NCBI GenBank assembly: GCA_018389105.1
Contig: JACATO010002192.1
Span: 248,001 to 312,000 of the forward strand
Direction of reading: 5' to 3'
DNA length: 64,000 nt
From: Nautilus pompilius
Lineage: Eukaryota > Mollusca > Cephalopoda > Nautilida > Nautilidae
The position numbers and the translations under genes are program-made. This document shows, piece by piece, positions 12,301 through 26,100 of this stretch (positions within the stretch are counted from its first letter, which is position 1; every line of letters starts with the position of its first letter). The notes beneath the pieces were generated by a model. The model ran no database searches. It was not told the DNA's origin and saw only the letters and a list, made by a program, of their open reading frames with translations.

Positions 12301-15300
12301 GTGTCTCTTACCAGAAAAAGTCTGCTAACTGTATTTAAAAAAAACAGACAAAAACATTCATGCTTTCTACTTTCACTACCTGTTTTGGTAAAGCATTCCG
12401 AGTAAATACTACACAATTACTAATATAAGATCAATGCCTAAGTGAAAACATTCATCGGTCTTATGACTTCTTATGTATGGTATAGAATGCACCACTACTA
12501 TTGAAAAATGTAACTCCAGGCTTTCCTTTGAAGAAAGAATTTTACAGACTCCTATCATAACACTTGAAAAAAGATCCACAGCACAAACTAGGCGACTGAA
12601 GACACTTTAGGCTTTCTGAACACCTAAGAATACGCATACTAGTAATCCTGGTAAATCTTTCAATTACTTCCAAGATATCTATATCCCCTGGCATAACACG
12701 GGCTAACACACACCTGGATCTGCATTCTCCAAATAAGGTCTGACTAATGATTTATATAGGAGAACTAAAAATGTTAAATGTTTTATTGTTGGTTGTGTGA
12801 GTATTATACTTGTACGTGTGGGTTATTTCTGTTTTCTGGGTGTTGAGTTACAGATATGGAAACCGTTGGATGGCTCAGTTTCTTGCAACCAGATAAATCT
12901 CTTACAAAACAAAGGATTCACTGGCATCATTCAATAGATGGAGACACCTGTAGTACCATTAAACAAAAATGCAGATTTAAAAAAAAAACAGAAAACCCAT
13001 GAAAACTGTTTAGTTATATTCTCTTCCTGTGCAACTTTAATAAGAATTTCAATTTTTCATTATTAAGAAAAAAAAGTTTTTTATTAAAGTTATTACAAAA
13101 ATGTATTTTTGGCGGCGCATTAAATTCTGTTCACTGACTGAATTAAAAATAAACATTTTCCTCAGATTTTAAAATGTAGTTTCTCTTTTTATATACAGTA
13201 CGCATTAAGTTGTTTCAAATCAAATACATGAATCCACAAACTTTATCTATTATTTCTTGAACTGGTTGAAGAGTTTAAAACTGGGGGGAAAAAAAGAAGC
13301 ATCACTATAGACCTGAGAAAGACCAATTCAGAGTCCAACTTTGTTAATTTGGTGTAGGTATTTATATTCTTGGATTGAACAAAGGGCTTCAGCTGGTCTT
13401 GAACTCATGACCCATGTTGCAAAGCTTTGGGGAGGTGTTATCTTTTAAACTATTATTATTGTTAACTTCCCCCAATGGGGCATCTTCTGCTTCTGATGGT
13501 GCTCCATTTCAGCTTACCAGGAGCCAGTATAAACAGATTTCCATCCAGCTCTGCGCACCAAAAAAAAGGCAGCAAAATAAAGCTAATAACTTTTGATGGT
13601 AATTACCATTTTAAAAAATGGCCGACAGAGAGGCTTAATTAGACTTCCAATTTGGGATTGTCTGTAGTACTTGGAAAGAAAAAAAAAAAAAAAAATTAGT
13701 CCTGACATTAATCTTGGCAATTTGAAAGCCTTCATGATGGAGCCAAGCAAAGTAATCAACAAAAGTTGTCAGCCACTGTAGACAGGCCTTCCTCACCTGG
13801 CACTGGCTCTGTTTGATGAGCCAGACAATACAGGTGTATTATACAACAGAATACCAGTATCATGTCCACCTTCACCTGCGGCAATTTATTTTAAAAATCT
13901 ACATTTTATAGTTTTGTTCAGCTTTTGTTTCAGGTTCTGCATTTTTGGTTTTTTTTACACTCTCATTTTCATCTTTTTGGTTAAGTCTACATTTTCTCTA
14001 GGAAGTAAAAAAGAATAAAATCAACAAAATATTAAATGGAAAAACCTTACAGCAAAGATGTTGCAATATTTAGTGCAGCTAGCTATAAGCAGGGCTTCAG
14101 GTTAAGATATCTAGTGTTCAGTATGTAACTTCTTTTTTTTCACAATGTATGTTAAATCTACTGCATCACTTTGAGCTTATTAAACTTGATTAAATACATA
14201 ACCATAAAGTGGTTTTGCACTGAATCTGAACAAAGTCTAAAAAGATTACCAATGCGTTTAATACAAATCAAATCTGTAGTAATCAGCACAGGGAGAGAGA
14301 CAGCCCTAGTGGCTGCAACACACATTTCTTGTTAATATAATAATCCCGTGTAATGACAAATCCATATCACTCCATCCCAATGTGTTTTTGCATTACAACT
14401 ATATTTGAATAAATATACAACCAGGTGAACACGAATACCAAGGATAAAAAAAAACAAACAAACAGATGTGGCTTGTGAAGGGTTAATGCTACACTTCGGA
14501 GACCAAGGAGAATTTGCTCTATGGTTCACTGTTCAATGCATTTCCAGTTTGCCATCTAACTGCGTTAAAACCATGTACGCTTACAAAATGGCCAATGGAA
14601 CTACAATGCTTTGACTATGGGGCATTAAAGCTAGCCTGTCTGGCCATAAATCCAAACTGACTAAACAGTGAGACAGCCCAACATTTATGTCTATTTATCA
14701 TAACTTTTAATTTAAATTAGCCTATTGTTTTGGCATGATCAGGTTGTTTGAGGATCATTCCTCAATGAAGAAATAATCCACAATCTTTGTCTGATACACT
14801 GACAGTGTTTAGCCTTATCAGCAGTAAATCCAGATTAATTAATCACAAGGAGGATTGGAGCTAATTAATGTGATAATAAATGAATCTTTGTTCAGTTTTA
14901 TTTACCCAGTTCTTCTGTTATTAATTGTTGTTGTTTTCTTATTTCACAAAACAGCAATCAGAGTAGATGCTAAATGTCTAATTAAATGGTTCCAAAAGTA
15001 CTCACAATATTAATACAGTACAACCATGGCTTGTTCCTCCTCAAGACAAGCAAGTAAGATAAATAATGATTGCTCTTATTTGTAATTGTTCTATTTCAAG
15101 AGTAAATAACATGAGATTATTTAATTCTCCGGACAAGACATTTTTCCTAAATGTATGCTCGCACGTGTGCCTGTACGTAAATGCATCATAACAAAAGTCT
15201 GTATAGCAGCAAGAACTGCAGAGCCATCACATTCACAGTTATGTGCCCTTGTTTATTTATTCCGAGAATGAATCCTTGACTAATGCCCAGAGTAGATACG

Positions 15301-16120
15301 CATCATTTAAAATGCAAACAAACAAAACCACCCCCCCCTTTTTTTTTTCCATTGATTTTCAAAACCAAAATTTAAACCAGACAGAACCCCTATGGGGTCT
15401 AATAAGCGACAGACCAACATATTAGATATTGTTTATAAATCATTAATAAGGAAAACAATAGCAGCGACATTTGCTTTTCCACTGTTTTCTTTTCTAATGA
15501 GAGTCACAATGTAATCCCCAAAAGTTGTGTGGGAGTAGCCGGTGACAAAAACAGAAACCAAAAGAAATACACAAAACATTCTCACCGAAGAAAGATTACA
15601 CGCTGACATTCTTACAATGTAACAGAAAACTAAAGCTGAACCAACTGTGTAAAGATACTTCTGCTGCTGCTGCTGTTCTAGGTCACGTGTTTCCCCTCTC
15701 TTGGGGTCTCCCAGTCCCACTGACTGTTTCAACACTGCCACTTCTTCATTGCGAGTAAGGGATCAGTTGATAGGGACTAGAAAAATGTGGAAAATTGCAA
15801 AAAAAGAAGGACAGGCTGAACTTCATGGATGAGAACCCAAAACAATCCCTTTCAGGAAGTCTTTGATTAGGCTCTAGGTTCCTTGGTTCTATTTTTCTCC
15901 TTTTTTTTAAAAAAAAAAAGAAGTTTGTTACCATTTCTTCAAAAGAAAAAAAACAAGCAAAAACACCACAAACGATGATAGAAGTCCTTAATATTCTTCT
16001 GTGTCACTAAAGTTTATTTCACTTTCCTCCCCCTTTTGTTCAGAAAATGAAGTTAATGTATAATTGCCTGTTGAATTTGGAAAAAAATAATTAACTATGA
16101 CATAAGAAAATACAACTTAC

Positions 16121-16163
16121 CTGTTATGTATGGCTGAACAATTTGTGTTGATCAGGTGACCAT
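16121..16163 (-). CDS. fng: fringe exon 3 (43 bp)
   Basis: A 43-base exon. With the base carried from exon 2 it reads NGHLINTNCSAIHN plus two bases. Insect fringe has GHLINTKCS here and vertebrate fringes have VITNCS, so the match is direct. The Asn-Cys-Ser triplet is an N-glycosylation sequon. The acceptor is ATTTAACCAG after a T-rich tract and the donor is CATAACAG|GTAAGT. Phase is 1 at the start and 2 at the end, matching both neighbours. Confidence 0.94.
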
Positions 16164-17221
16164 CTGGTTAAATAAATAAACAGAAGTAGACAAATAAAAG
16201 TAACTGGTAAAACAGTAATTTTCAGAGTTTATGTAAATCTAAAGAGACAGAAAATAATTTTAAAAAAAATATATTTCCTAATCATCCAAAGGATAAGACC
16301 AAACTGTTAGCTTTTAAGCTGTGCACTTCTTACATTACAGACTTCTGACATCAATTATGAACTTTAAAAGTTATCAGAAGATACAACAGTGATATTGTTG
16401 ATTCTTAAAAATTGTTTTTAATATTTTCCCCTCTTTATTTAGAGTACATAGCATAAAGAAAAGATTGTACTGGATTTTATACCACTACAGTAATAAGAAC
16501 TGATAGATACAAACTCATCAAAATTCCTCATTAATAAAGGATGTGTATATACATATACTAGAGATGTTTGAATGCTACCCAGCTGAAAACTGACTCACCA
16601 CAATTATATTGGCTGGGCCTCAACTGAACATTGCTTATATGTGGAGTACGAAATTAATTTTATCACATTTTTCCTATGACAAAGATATTATCTTAAACTT
16701 CTGTAGCATGAAAACAAAACTACAAATTTTTTGTACAAGTGACACAAACAGTTTTTACTGTTGGACCAGAGGAAATGCCAGAGCCATAAACAGCTATCAT
16801 ATAAAACAAATAGCCTATATGCATTATACCTTTTCTTGCAAAGTTTGTCATCTAACACCACTTTTTTTTTAAAATCCCATCTATATTTTGCTTTATTATT
16901 TTTTTTTTTTTGTTATTCCTTTATGTTAAGAAAGAAAATCAACAGAAAGCTGAGCAAATTTTTCGATAACTTGGTCAGTGTGAATCTAATATTAAAGAGA
17001 TATAATTCAGTTTAGCTGGTTCAAGAAGCAAACATCATGGTTTACAGAGCTTTCAGCAAAAGGTATCCCAAGCCTGTCACTTTAATTTACTAGTGGTACA
17101 TGCTATGTGGATTAGTCCCCCCCCATGGATATAAAGTTTGTTCTACTGATAACAAATATAAAGTCACACACACATATATAGTAATGCCACAGGTTTATAA
17201 GAGAAAATAACTCATTTCACT

Positions 17222-17293
17222 GGGGACGTTCAAATGTCACATGGCTGAAAGCATCGCCATAATTATCTCCCCTCTGATTCCATTCAAAAATCC
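17222..17293 (-). repeat. foldback element, copy 3 (inverted)
   Basis: The reverse strand reads AATTATGGCGATGCTTTCAG and ends in GACATTTGAACGTCCCC, matching the loop and right arm of copy 1. The other arm is degraded. Confidence 0.6.
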
Positions 17294-17608
17294 TAACACC
17301 TAGTTTTGATGGCTACAATAAACACTATTGAATATCGAAGGCAAACAGCATCTCTGATTGATTCAGTGGCATATAGCATCAGGGTTCCAGCAAGCCAGTA
17401 CTATGCTCGTAGACTAGCTTTATATATGTGGATGTTCTACTACAGTGCCACAGCAAAATGCTGATGGTTCTGTAGTATGACATTATGCTGGCAAAGGCAG
17501 CACTCTAACTCATCCCAAGCATGTTTGATCAATTGATGGATGTCTGGGGGAAGAGATCTGTATGGTCAGGTTGTCTGAAATCTGAATCTGGTTTCTATCT
17601 ATTGATAT

Positions 17609-17853
17609 TTTAGAAAACATTCCCACAATGCAATGCTACAAAAAAACATTCCCTATGCACAAGTAAAAGTTGGTAAAGTGTCTGCCAATGCATATCCAGG
17701 GCTAATGGGCATTTAAGCGCAACTTCTTTCTGATTAAATTGTCTAATTTTTATTTCATCTTCTATAATAATTTGAAAATAAAGCATTCAAAAGCAATCAC
17801 CTGGAACCTAACTGTGAGTTTCCCTGTGTTGTATTGTGGGAAAGCTTTCTAAA
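17609..17853. mobile_element. MITE with ~28-bp terminal inverted repeats
   Basis: The left end TTTAGAAAACATTCCCACAA and right end (reverse strand) TTTAGAAAGCTTTCCCACAA are inverted repeats extending to about 28 bp with few mismatches. The element is 245 bp, noncoding and AT-rich, as expected of a non-autonomous DNA transposon. Confidence 0.75.
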
Positions 17854-19574
17854 TAATAGGGAGATAAAAACCAAATTCAGTTCATATACACAGATGCTCT
17901 AGAAAAAGGCAAAATCCTATTCATGATTTTCTATTTAAAGAAAGTTATTGTCATGCATTTTTTTGAAGGAATTCTTTTTAACATACCGTACCAGTTTGAA
18001 TGAACTATAAATAAACCACAGATAAAACCTCTAGCATCCCTCGTAGCTTCAACCTAACAATCAAGGTAAAAGTAGTAATACTTATATATGATTTGATGCT
18101 GGTGTTGACAAAAAGGTTATGACATTGAACATAGCAGTATAAACAACTTCTAGCTGTGGTGCTGTGTGTATGGAAGAGTTCAGAGACTAAACATAGGAAG
18201 TTTTCGTCATGGTCATCTTTGCTTATTGTTTGATATGTATATGTAATGCCCAATTTAGTAAAGTGTCAAACATGGCATGAAATTAAAAGATTTACTAGCA
18301 CAGAGAAAACTCTTTCCAGAAGCCAAAGTCTGTTTGTATTTAATTTGCTGATGTAGTTTACGGATCTCAGGCACTGATCCAGAAAGTTAGATCTTGGGAG
18401 AATTATCTGCATCAGTTAGCCTGATAGCGCAATCCCCTTGATGTATTTTTTTTTTTTTTTATTTTCACTGATGACTCGCAACAAACAGGGGGCTGGATGA
18501 TTTCTTGTTCTTCCACTATGATCTTGGAAGCTATCCTACAAATAAGTGGCACCCAGGAAAACAAGGATGACAGCTAGCTGCATGCTGAAACAGTTGAGCT
18601 AATGTTTCCCATGATACCTCCTTCATTCATGTATGTTTTCTTCATTTCTCCCCTCCCAACTTCTTATCATCAACTTCTTTAACATCTAATCAGTTTTTAT
18701 GTAATCTTTTTTTCCCACTTTCCAGTTAAGAGAGACATCTACACTGGATCAGATATTCCCCCCCGTTTCCTAACCTTTTGTGAAAAATTGAAACGTATAG
18801 ATGGTGGGGATAAAAGAGAAGCAGATGTAAATATGACTTTTCTAAACTGAATGTGCCTAGAATAGTTTAACCACAATAGAATAAACGAAAACAATAACTT
18901 ACTATGATGCCAAAGATAAGACTATGCTAGGTTTAAAATATTCCAATTGATTACACAGAGATACCCTGATTTTTCTAAGTTATTAAAGCTGTACCATGCA
19001 GATTATTTAAAATGACTTCAAATCTTAAAAACTGAAAATATTATGCAAATATTAGATTTCTAGCTCAATGAGCCCCTCCTTTTTTCTAAAACCTTGTCAA
19101 AAGAACTGAAATTCAAAGATTTCTGAAGCATTCTACATAAACCAGTACTGATCCAATGTTATTGATACAATACTGATTATCTTATAAAATTTGGAAAGAA
19201 AATTATCACAAAAATTTCCATTAATTTTACACACTTTTGCATTTTTCCTTTTGTATTATTTAGCTAGATGAAGAAAACAAAACAACATTCTAGAAGAAAA
19301 CAATGAAATATAAGCAGATAAATTGGAAAATTTTTTCGTAGCTTTGTACTGCAGCAGATGTTTTTCGGTGACTGGAATCAGGGGGAAAAAAAAAATTGGA
19401 AACTGTCGAAAATGGTCTACAGCAGATGAAATTGCCATTTGTTGTATTTCTGCATGATACACCAGCCTCAGCAATGAAGATAACACTGAGACATTGCACT
19501 CTCTAACCAGGGTTATCTGCCAGAGTGTGTTATCCATCCTGTGCCGTGAGGGGACCAGCACTTCCAACTTCAGC

Positions 19575-19740
19575 CATTTTATTTTTCTTATGTGAGAGGA
19601 AACCCATGCAGCCAGCTAGTGAAGACAGACAAGAAGGAACTGCACCAAGAAAGTCTGCCAAACCAAGCCAAACATCAAACTCCAATCCTCCATAGTCTAA
19701 GACTTTCACCACTAAGCCAACAGCCCCTTCCACCCATTAT
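19575..19740 (-). mobile_element. SINE (copy 4, minus strand)
   Basis: The reverse strand reads GTTGGCTTAGTGGTGAAAG (A-box-like), GGATTGGAGTTTGATG (damaged B box) and AGCTGGCTGCATGGGTTTCC, the last nearly identical to copy 1. A short open frame on this strand is a product of the SINE. Confidence 0.65.
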
Positions 19741-21794
19741 CATTTTTAAAAAGAGGCTTTGCTTCAGGTCAAGTCTGCCAAACTTGTGATCTGAAGAGAC
19801 TGGCGTAGATGGAAAAGTGGCTGCAAAGGAACCATTTATTGCACGCTACCAAAATGGATAAGAGGCTTTGGTTTAAGTACAGGTAAACTGGACAGAAGAA
19901 TACTGGTGTCACAAGGCGATATGAATCAATGTCCGAGTTTGAAAAAGTGTTGAATCCGTAAGAAGGATAACTGTCTAGTGATGAAAATATAGCATTGAGA
20001 ACACGTGATGTCGATAATGCATATGCTGAAAGTGATAAAGAAAGAAAAGAAAAAACGGTAAAACAGTCAAGTTTAATGCACTATACTGGTGAGATGTGCC
20101 ACATTCCATCTGATGGGAGGCTACTGAAGAAGCCTTTCTAGTTTCAAGAAAACCAAAGTGTCCCAGAAGGAATGACGGGGTGTCCTCCAAGCTCTGACCA
20201 TAATCTCATTTAACATATCGGAAAGTAAGTGTAGGTAAATCTACTAAAACCTATTTGTCATCCCTATTTTGTGAAGCTAACACTCTTTCAATACAGTATA
20301 CAAACATGATGGGAGTTAGACAGCTATATGGAATCAAGAAAACGAAAATATGTGAAACACCTGCCTCATTCAATATTGCAGGCTCTGCATGCGTATGAAA
20401 CTTTAAAAGTCAATTGTCTTAAATAAGATCATATAGATTTTGGTGATGAGTTATTTACAGAAAGGTAAGTTCAAGATTTTCTCATCACTTTATTACTAGT
20501 AAAACAACTAAGCAATCATTCCCTGTTACCGTCATTGGGTTTTGGTGTTGAGACTGTCTGTTTTAGTATGAAACGATATAACCTTCACTGTTGGGGTTTT
20601 TATTTTGGAATGTTCAAATGAAGCTGTAGATCTGGTGAAAATTATTAACAAAGAAAAATTCTACAACATTACAGTACATATAAGCAATGTTTTGTGGTTG
20701 CAGGTTTTGTAAAGATGGCCAACCAAAATTCAAAGAATTTTCTAGAACCATAACACTAGAAAACACTTAATAATACATTAATAAAAAAAAAACAACTATC
20801 TAATTTTCAGATCTATACTGGATCATAACATTAGATGTGTTTTTTTGGATTAAACTAACCCAATTTAATTATACATTATATCTTGGACCAAAGCCCGGTT
20901 CCTTCCACTACACAGACAGGAAATTAGCATGGATTTCCTTAAATGTACAGCTGTTAAAGTTGTTTCAGCATGCCAAATGACCCATATCAACTTGTACACA
21001 GTTTCACTAGAATATTTAATAATGAGACTATTAAAAAATGTTTTGACCAATACAATGATAATTATTTCATACTGGAAGACTGCAGTCACCAAGTCAAACC
21101 AAAGAACAAACTAGTCTTGTATTTGTCTCTTTTAATTTCTAAAGACTAACGTTTCGGGTACTGACTTACAGGAAATTCGACAACACCAGTGTTCATTTTA
21201 ATATCTTCATTAGCATAAAAGAACAAACATTACACAATCACAAGCAGATGAAAACAATTAACCATACAGGAAGTTGTACATCAAGAGCCCGCCCAAAAGC
21301 CAAGCCAAGCCATAATATACACTAAATTTCTATTCACTTTGACTCTTATTTCATTTGACTCTTAATTATCAGTATTCTCAATTTTATTCTGGGAAATAAA
21401 CAGATAAGGAAATTCAAGAACTTTGAGGTTATTTGTGGATTCAAAAATTGTGCAAACCTACTCCATGGTTGTCACCTAATAGGTCCATGTATTGGATTTC
21501 GACTCACAACAATGAAACCTACTCCTTATTAAATCTATAGATAAGCTAAACTCAGCATCATATGCTTTGATCTTTGATTACAGTTTGTGTGTTTAATTAG
21601 GGATTACCAGTGCTATAACAACTATTCCTTAAAAGAACTATCCTTGGTCTCCCTATTGGTTCCTTTTTTTAGATTATGAATCGCACACAATGTGTTGTTT
21701 TGATGCAAATAGTGTGACGAAAATAAATAGAGATTTTAGAAGAAAAACTATTTTTCAATATAAAATTTTATATGATGGCTCAGACTTTTAACCA

Positions 21795-21830
21795 CACACG
21801 CGTGCGTGTTTGTGTGTGCACACGCGTGCG
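21795..21830. repeat. alternating purine-pyrimidine direct repeat
   Basis: CACACGCGTGCG occurs at 21795-21806 and again at 21819-21830, separated by TGTTTGTGTGTG. Nearly the whole 36 bp alternates purine and pyrimidine, so it could adopt Z-DNA. Confidence 0.85.
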
Positions 21831-23113
21831 GAATCAGCTTTAATAATTTCACATTGTGGGGTGTTTCATGACTACTGTCAGAGAGAAGCTTGTTTCAGAT
21901 TCACATGTTCCAACAAACATTTAGATAATTTCATATGCATCAAACAATTTTCTTTTCTAAATAAATATTAGCCAAATAATTTTAATAGTTCTCTCCGTAG
22001 AAGTACAAATGGTAGTTGACAACATTTAAAAAAGATACTAGATCTGTAAGCTTTAAATGGTCCAAAAATTCAATAATTCATTTCAGCTGTAACAGTGAAT
22101 CAACTAGTCAGCAATGTACTTGCCTATTCTAAATAATGCTATATATATATATACAGATACACAATCACACCGGGCGGACATAAAGTTACTGCCTGTAGCG
22201 GATTGCTTTTAAATCCTAAACCATGACACATTAATGGAAGCAAGCAGGAGTACACAGAAGGTCATGAAGAGTGCATTCCCAGAGTTTGCAGATTTTGCCA
22301 CTGGGGGGCACCACTTAAGCTCTGTGACATCTCTTCTGATGTTTTTTTTTCTCCCCCCCCCAGCTCGCCTCTGTATATAAACCTGCAGAGATGTCTGCGA
22401 ATAGAGTTTCTCTCCAAGGTTGCATAGCACTTGTGAAGTTTTTCTATAACAATGAACACACTATAGGAAAGGCTTTATTCGCCCCACAACAGATGTGTTA
22501 ATCAAGGCTCAAGTAGCCCAAGGGCCTTGTGTAATCTCATCCATAAATTTAAGCAAACAGGATCTATGGCCAGTGTACTACGATCACCACGACAGCCACC
22601 TACACCCAGCCAGACAAGCTGCTGCAATGACTTTCAAAAGCTGCATTTAAAAAAGCAACAAATCATCTGAGGGCCTCTGTTGGTGGTTAGGGTTCTCAAA
22701 AAAAGAAAACAGGGGGAACCGCAGGTACTGGTATACAGAAAAGTACAGTCACTCAAACATGTAATCAACTCTCATAATATCAAGTTAACATACCCTGACA
22801 TTCTTTTTCTTTTCTAATTTATTCTCCACTACATATTTACAAAAAATCCAAATTAACCCTTGGCTGTTAGGCAAATTTTTATTCTATTAAAAAATACAGA
22901 TGTAGGTAAATAAATTTTTATATATAACTGTTTGACATCTTCAGAGTGCTGCGCTAAAATATAGACATGCTAACAAATTACGCCTTATAATCAGATTACT
23001 ACATTATAGAGGAGAAATTGTTAATATAGAAAAGTGGTGAATGTAAATAGAAATATTCTTATATTTACTATCTATAAACTAACAAAAATGGTAGAATAAG
23101 AAAAAAGACTTAC

Positions 23114-23162
23114 TTGTTCTTTTACTGTAAACTGGATCCGTTGTATCTGTGAAAAAGTACGT
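23114..23162 (-). CDS. fng: fringe exon 2 (49 bp)
   Basis: A 49-base exon that translates in phase 0 directly after exon 1 as TYFFTDTTDPVYSKRT plus one base. This matches the fringe segment known as TWFFTD in insects and TFIFTD in vertebrates, part of the Rossmann-like nucleotide-sugar fold. The acceptor follows a pyrimidine-rich tract ending TTAATTACAG. The donor is AGAACAA|GTAAGT, close to consensus. The reading frame continues exactly into exon 3 (A|AT makes Asn). It is too short to stand out as an open reading frame and is recognised by homology and splice sites. Confidence 0.94.
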
Positions 23163-26100
23163 CTGTAATTAAGAAAAGAAACTAATTTTGGTCTGGATCT
23201 TTGATACAGTTAAACATCAGTTATAAAAATATTATGGAGCCATAACAGCGTGAATTCGCAGTATAATTATGTAACTAGCATTGTAGAGACATGACTTATT
23301 GTATAAAAATGTTAATGATCCAAGGCACATATCTAACTCGGTGAAACAGTATTTTCAAAATAAAGTAGATGATATCATTCCGAATGTGATGGACTGATTG
23401 GCCAACAAAATATCCGCGCAGGGACATTACTGAGCTAGTATCATCGAAAGATATTGCAAGTGCATTTCTAAGCAAGAGGCAGAAATATTGAAATTCCTCT
23501 CAATTTGCAGGCCATGTACAGCAAACTTGGAATGCATCTCTTTTCAACTGCAAATCAAATAGTATCAGGTGGGGGGGAGAATAACAGGAAAAACACAGCC
23601 AGCAAAATCTTTTTCATGGTTAGGCAATTTATTTATTATGCCCCCCCCTCCCAAACTTTCCTTTTATTTTAAAAACAAAAATTTTGTTTTTAGTATAAAT
23701 AAGCTAAGAGTACTGTCATGAACTCACCCAGGTTTTTATGTATATATATATAGGTCAGGTGGTTGACAAAATAGACAGACAGACATACACTGTACAGATA
23801 AACTTCTCTCTCTAATAATTGAACACTGGAGGTTCAGCTGGACTTTAATTTGGGGCTCACCAGGTTTTAACACAGGAAAGTTAATTAAATGGCTATTTCT
23901 GTCACATGGTCTCCCCAATCCTCCTCCAATCTAGATGCAGGGGGGGGGTGTTAGAGCTTAATACCAAATATGTATTTCACTCTCTCCAGGCCAAGTCATG
24001 TAATTCTGCAAGAAAGCATAAAGCAGCATACCTTTGTCTGCCTGCCACTTAGGTCCTTAAATGTTCTGAGCTGGTACATGTAATGCGACACCTACATGTA
24101 ACTAGAAAGTCAACTTAACAAGAGAGAAAGATAAAAAAAAAAAAAAAAGGCAGTTTCTCAGGCTCATTTCTCCCTCTCATTTATTTAACCCATTCATCAC
24201 CTTTAACCATAAACCCAAGACTGCCCTTGCTATGATTCCAATCTTCTGGCTCAGCTGGATTTAAAATTCCCATGACACAAAATGCATCAATTACAGTATA
24301 TTGCTTTCCTATGTAATAACCCCATCATTTATCACTAAACACTTAAGTTAATTCCCAAAATTCAAAGAAAGAACTTTTTTGTTGTTGTTGTTAAGAAATA
24401 GTAATATTTACCCTAAAACCTAATTAATAGAAGCACCAAATGAAGGCAATCTGTTTTTATTGTTTCTTTGGAAAATTAAATTTAAAATGTAAAAATTTGT
24501 GTTTCAAGATATTTATGGTGTATTTTTATTATTATCATCATCATTTTCCCTATCAGTACCATTGATCTTTAAAACAGTAAGTTATTTTTCTTTCGTTATA
24601 ATATTCAACAGATTATAATTAGGTTTCCACATCATCAAAAAAAAAACAAAAATAAAAACACTCAAATAGGTCAAAAAGCTAGGACATCTAACATAGTAGC
24701 CCATCTAATTTTACTAATATATTCATTAATAAATGTTGACACTCCTGATGACAAGTCAAAAGGAAGAATTAGAGTTCCAAAATTGCGTGACCCCATCTTA
24801 AAGGTTAGGGGAACCTAGTTATTATAAGGATTTGTAACTAATTAAAGAAAAGAAAACTAATATATCATTCAGTTTTCAGCACTAGAGGTGCAGCAATACC
24901 CACATGAAAGACTAATGCTTCTCATATAGAAAAAGAAAGTAAAAAAAATCTTTTAACTGGCTCTCTTTCACCAAAGATTTTTCCCATGACTTGCTGAGAT
25001 GGTATTTGTCATCTGGAATTTCATAAACATATGTCAACATCTCTAAATGTTATAACATAGTGCAATACATATTTTGTATATCCAGTAATAAGATATTAAT
25101 GAAAGAATCTGTCTCAATTGGCAATATTGTTTTACACTCTATCCTAACAATAAAAAAATTAAATTCTAAAAATAAATTAAATAACATAACACGTTTTAGT
25201 ATGTATTATACATCTTGACAATTCTGATTATTTAAACTTAAAGAAACATGGAGATCCCAGCTTTTAAATATATTACCACCCTTTATGACTAGCACTATCA
25301 AATGCATTAAATGTGTTTGCATTAATTACTTCAGAGACCACCATCTTGTGTTTTAGAGCTCTTGTGAAGTGAGAGCAGAAAATATTGCTGTCAGACTTAT
25401 GCACTTATGCAGCCACACATCTCAGTAGTAGCTTACCTCAATGAAAGACATGGATCTGCTGTTGACAAAAACCACAATTAATCTTAATTTGCTTTAGACA
25501 AAACTAAGGCGCAACCAAAGAGGTAATGTATCTTATCTACACAGCAAACTGGTAATGTGGAAAGGTCTGTCAACATTAATGCATGTCAATGACATGTTGG
25601 CACGTATATAGTTGTTTGTGGTCTTCTCTCCAAGAGAACTACAGCAATGTCCCTACACACTGAAAAAATTTGCAACTTAAAATTTCTTGAGATTTTCTTT
25701 GAAATAAATGACAGGGGGTAAGTTCTGCAAAACGAATTTTCAGTTTATGGCATGAATTATGCGCATCTTTTCCTTGACAGTTCCCATTCATTCAGATTGC
25801 ATGATCTTGGCCTTCACATCAAAACCACTATCATGTTATCGAAAGTTTGTAGTTTGTTTTATACCACATGGAGTTAACTGTCTGAGAGAAAAAAAAAAGG
25901 ATTATACAAGATGTTTATAGAGAAAAAGAAAAATGAAAATTGCAAGAGCAACATCTGTAAATTTAACGTGAAACAGGAGCAAGAAAAAGACTAATTAAAA
26001 ACAAAATAGTAAAAAAAATTTTTTAAAAAGTCAGCATCTAATCACACATTTACTGATGTTCGGAATCATGCCAACTTCATTCCCATTTAAAGCTGAGTGA

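Larger units (their letters stand above)
7675..16120 (-). other. fringe intron 3
   Basis: An 8,446-bp intron between exons 3 and 4. Contents: a (TGTC)n tract near 8178-8197, a foldback element at 8990-9067, one MITE-like end at about 9288-9315, a possible truncated SINE near 13385-13440, and a complex, low-repeat segment at 14590-15000 with homeodomain-type TAATTAAT sites. No coding exon was recognised. Confidence 0.8.
16164..23113 (-). other. fringe intron 2
   Basis: A 6,950-bp intron between exons 2 and 3. It contains an inverted copy of the foldback element (17222-17293), a complete MITE (17609-17853), a minus-strand SINE (about 19575-19740) and an alternating purine-pyrimidine direct repeat (21795-21830). 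The rest is AT-rich with homopolymer runs and no recognisable gene. Confidence 0.8.
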
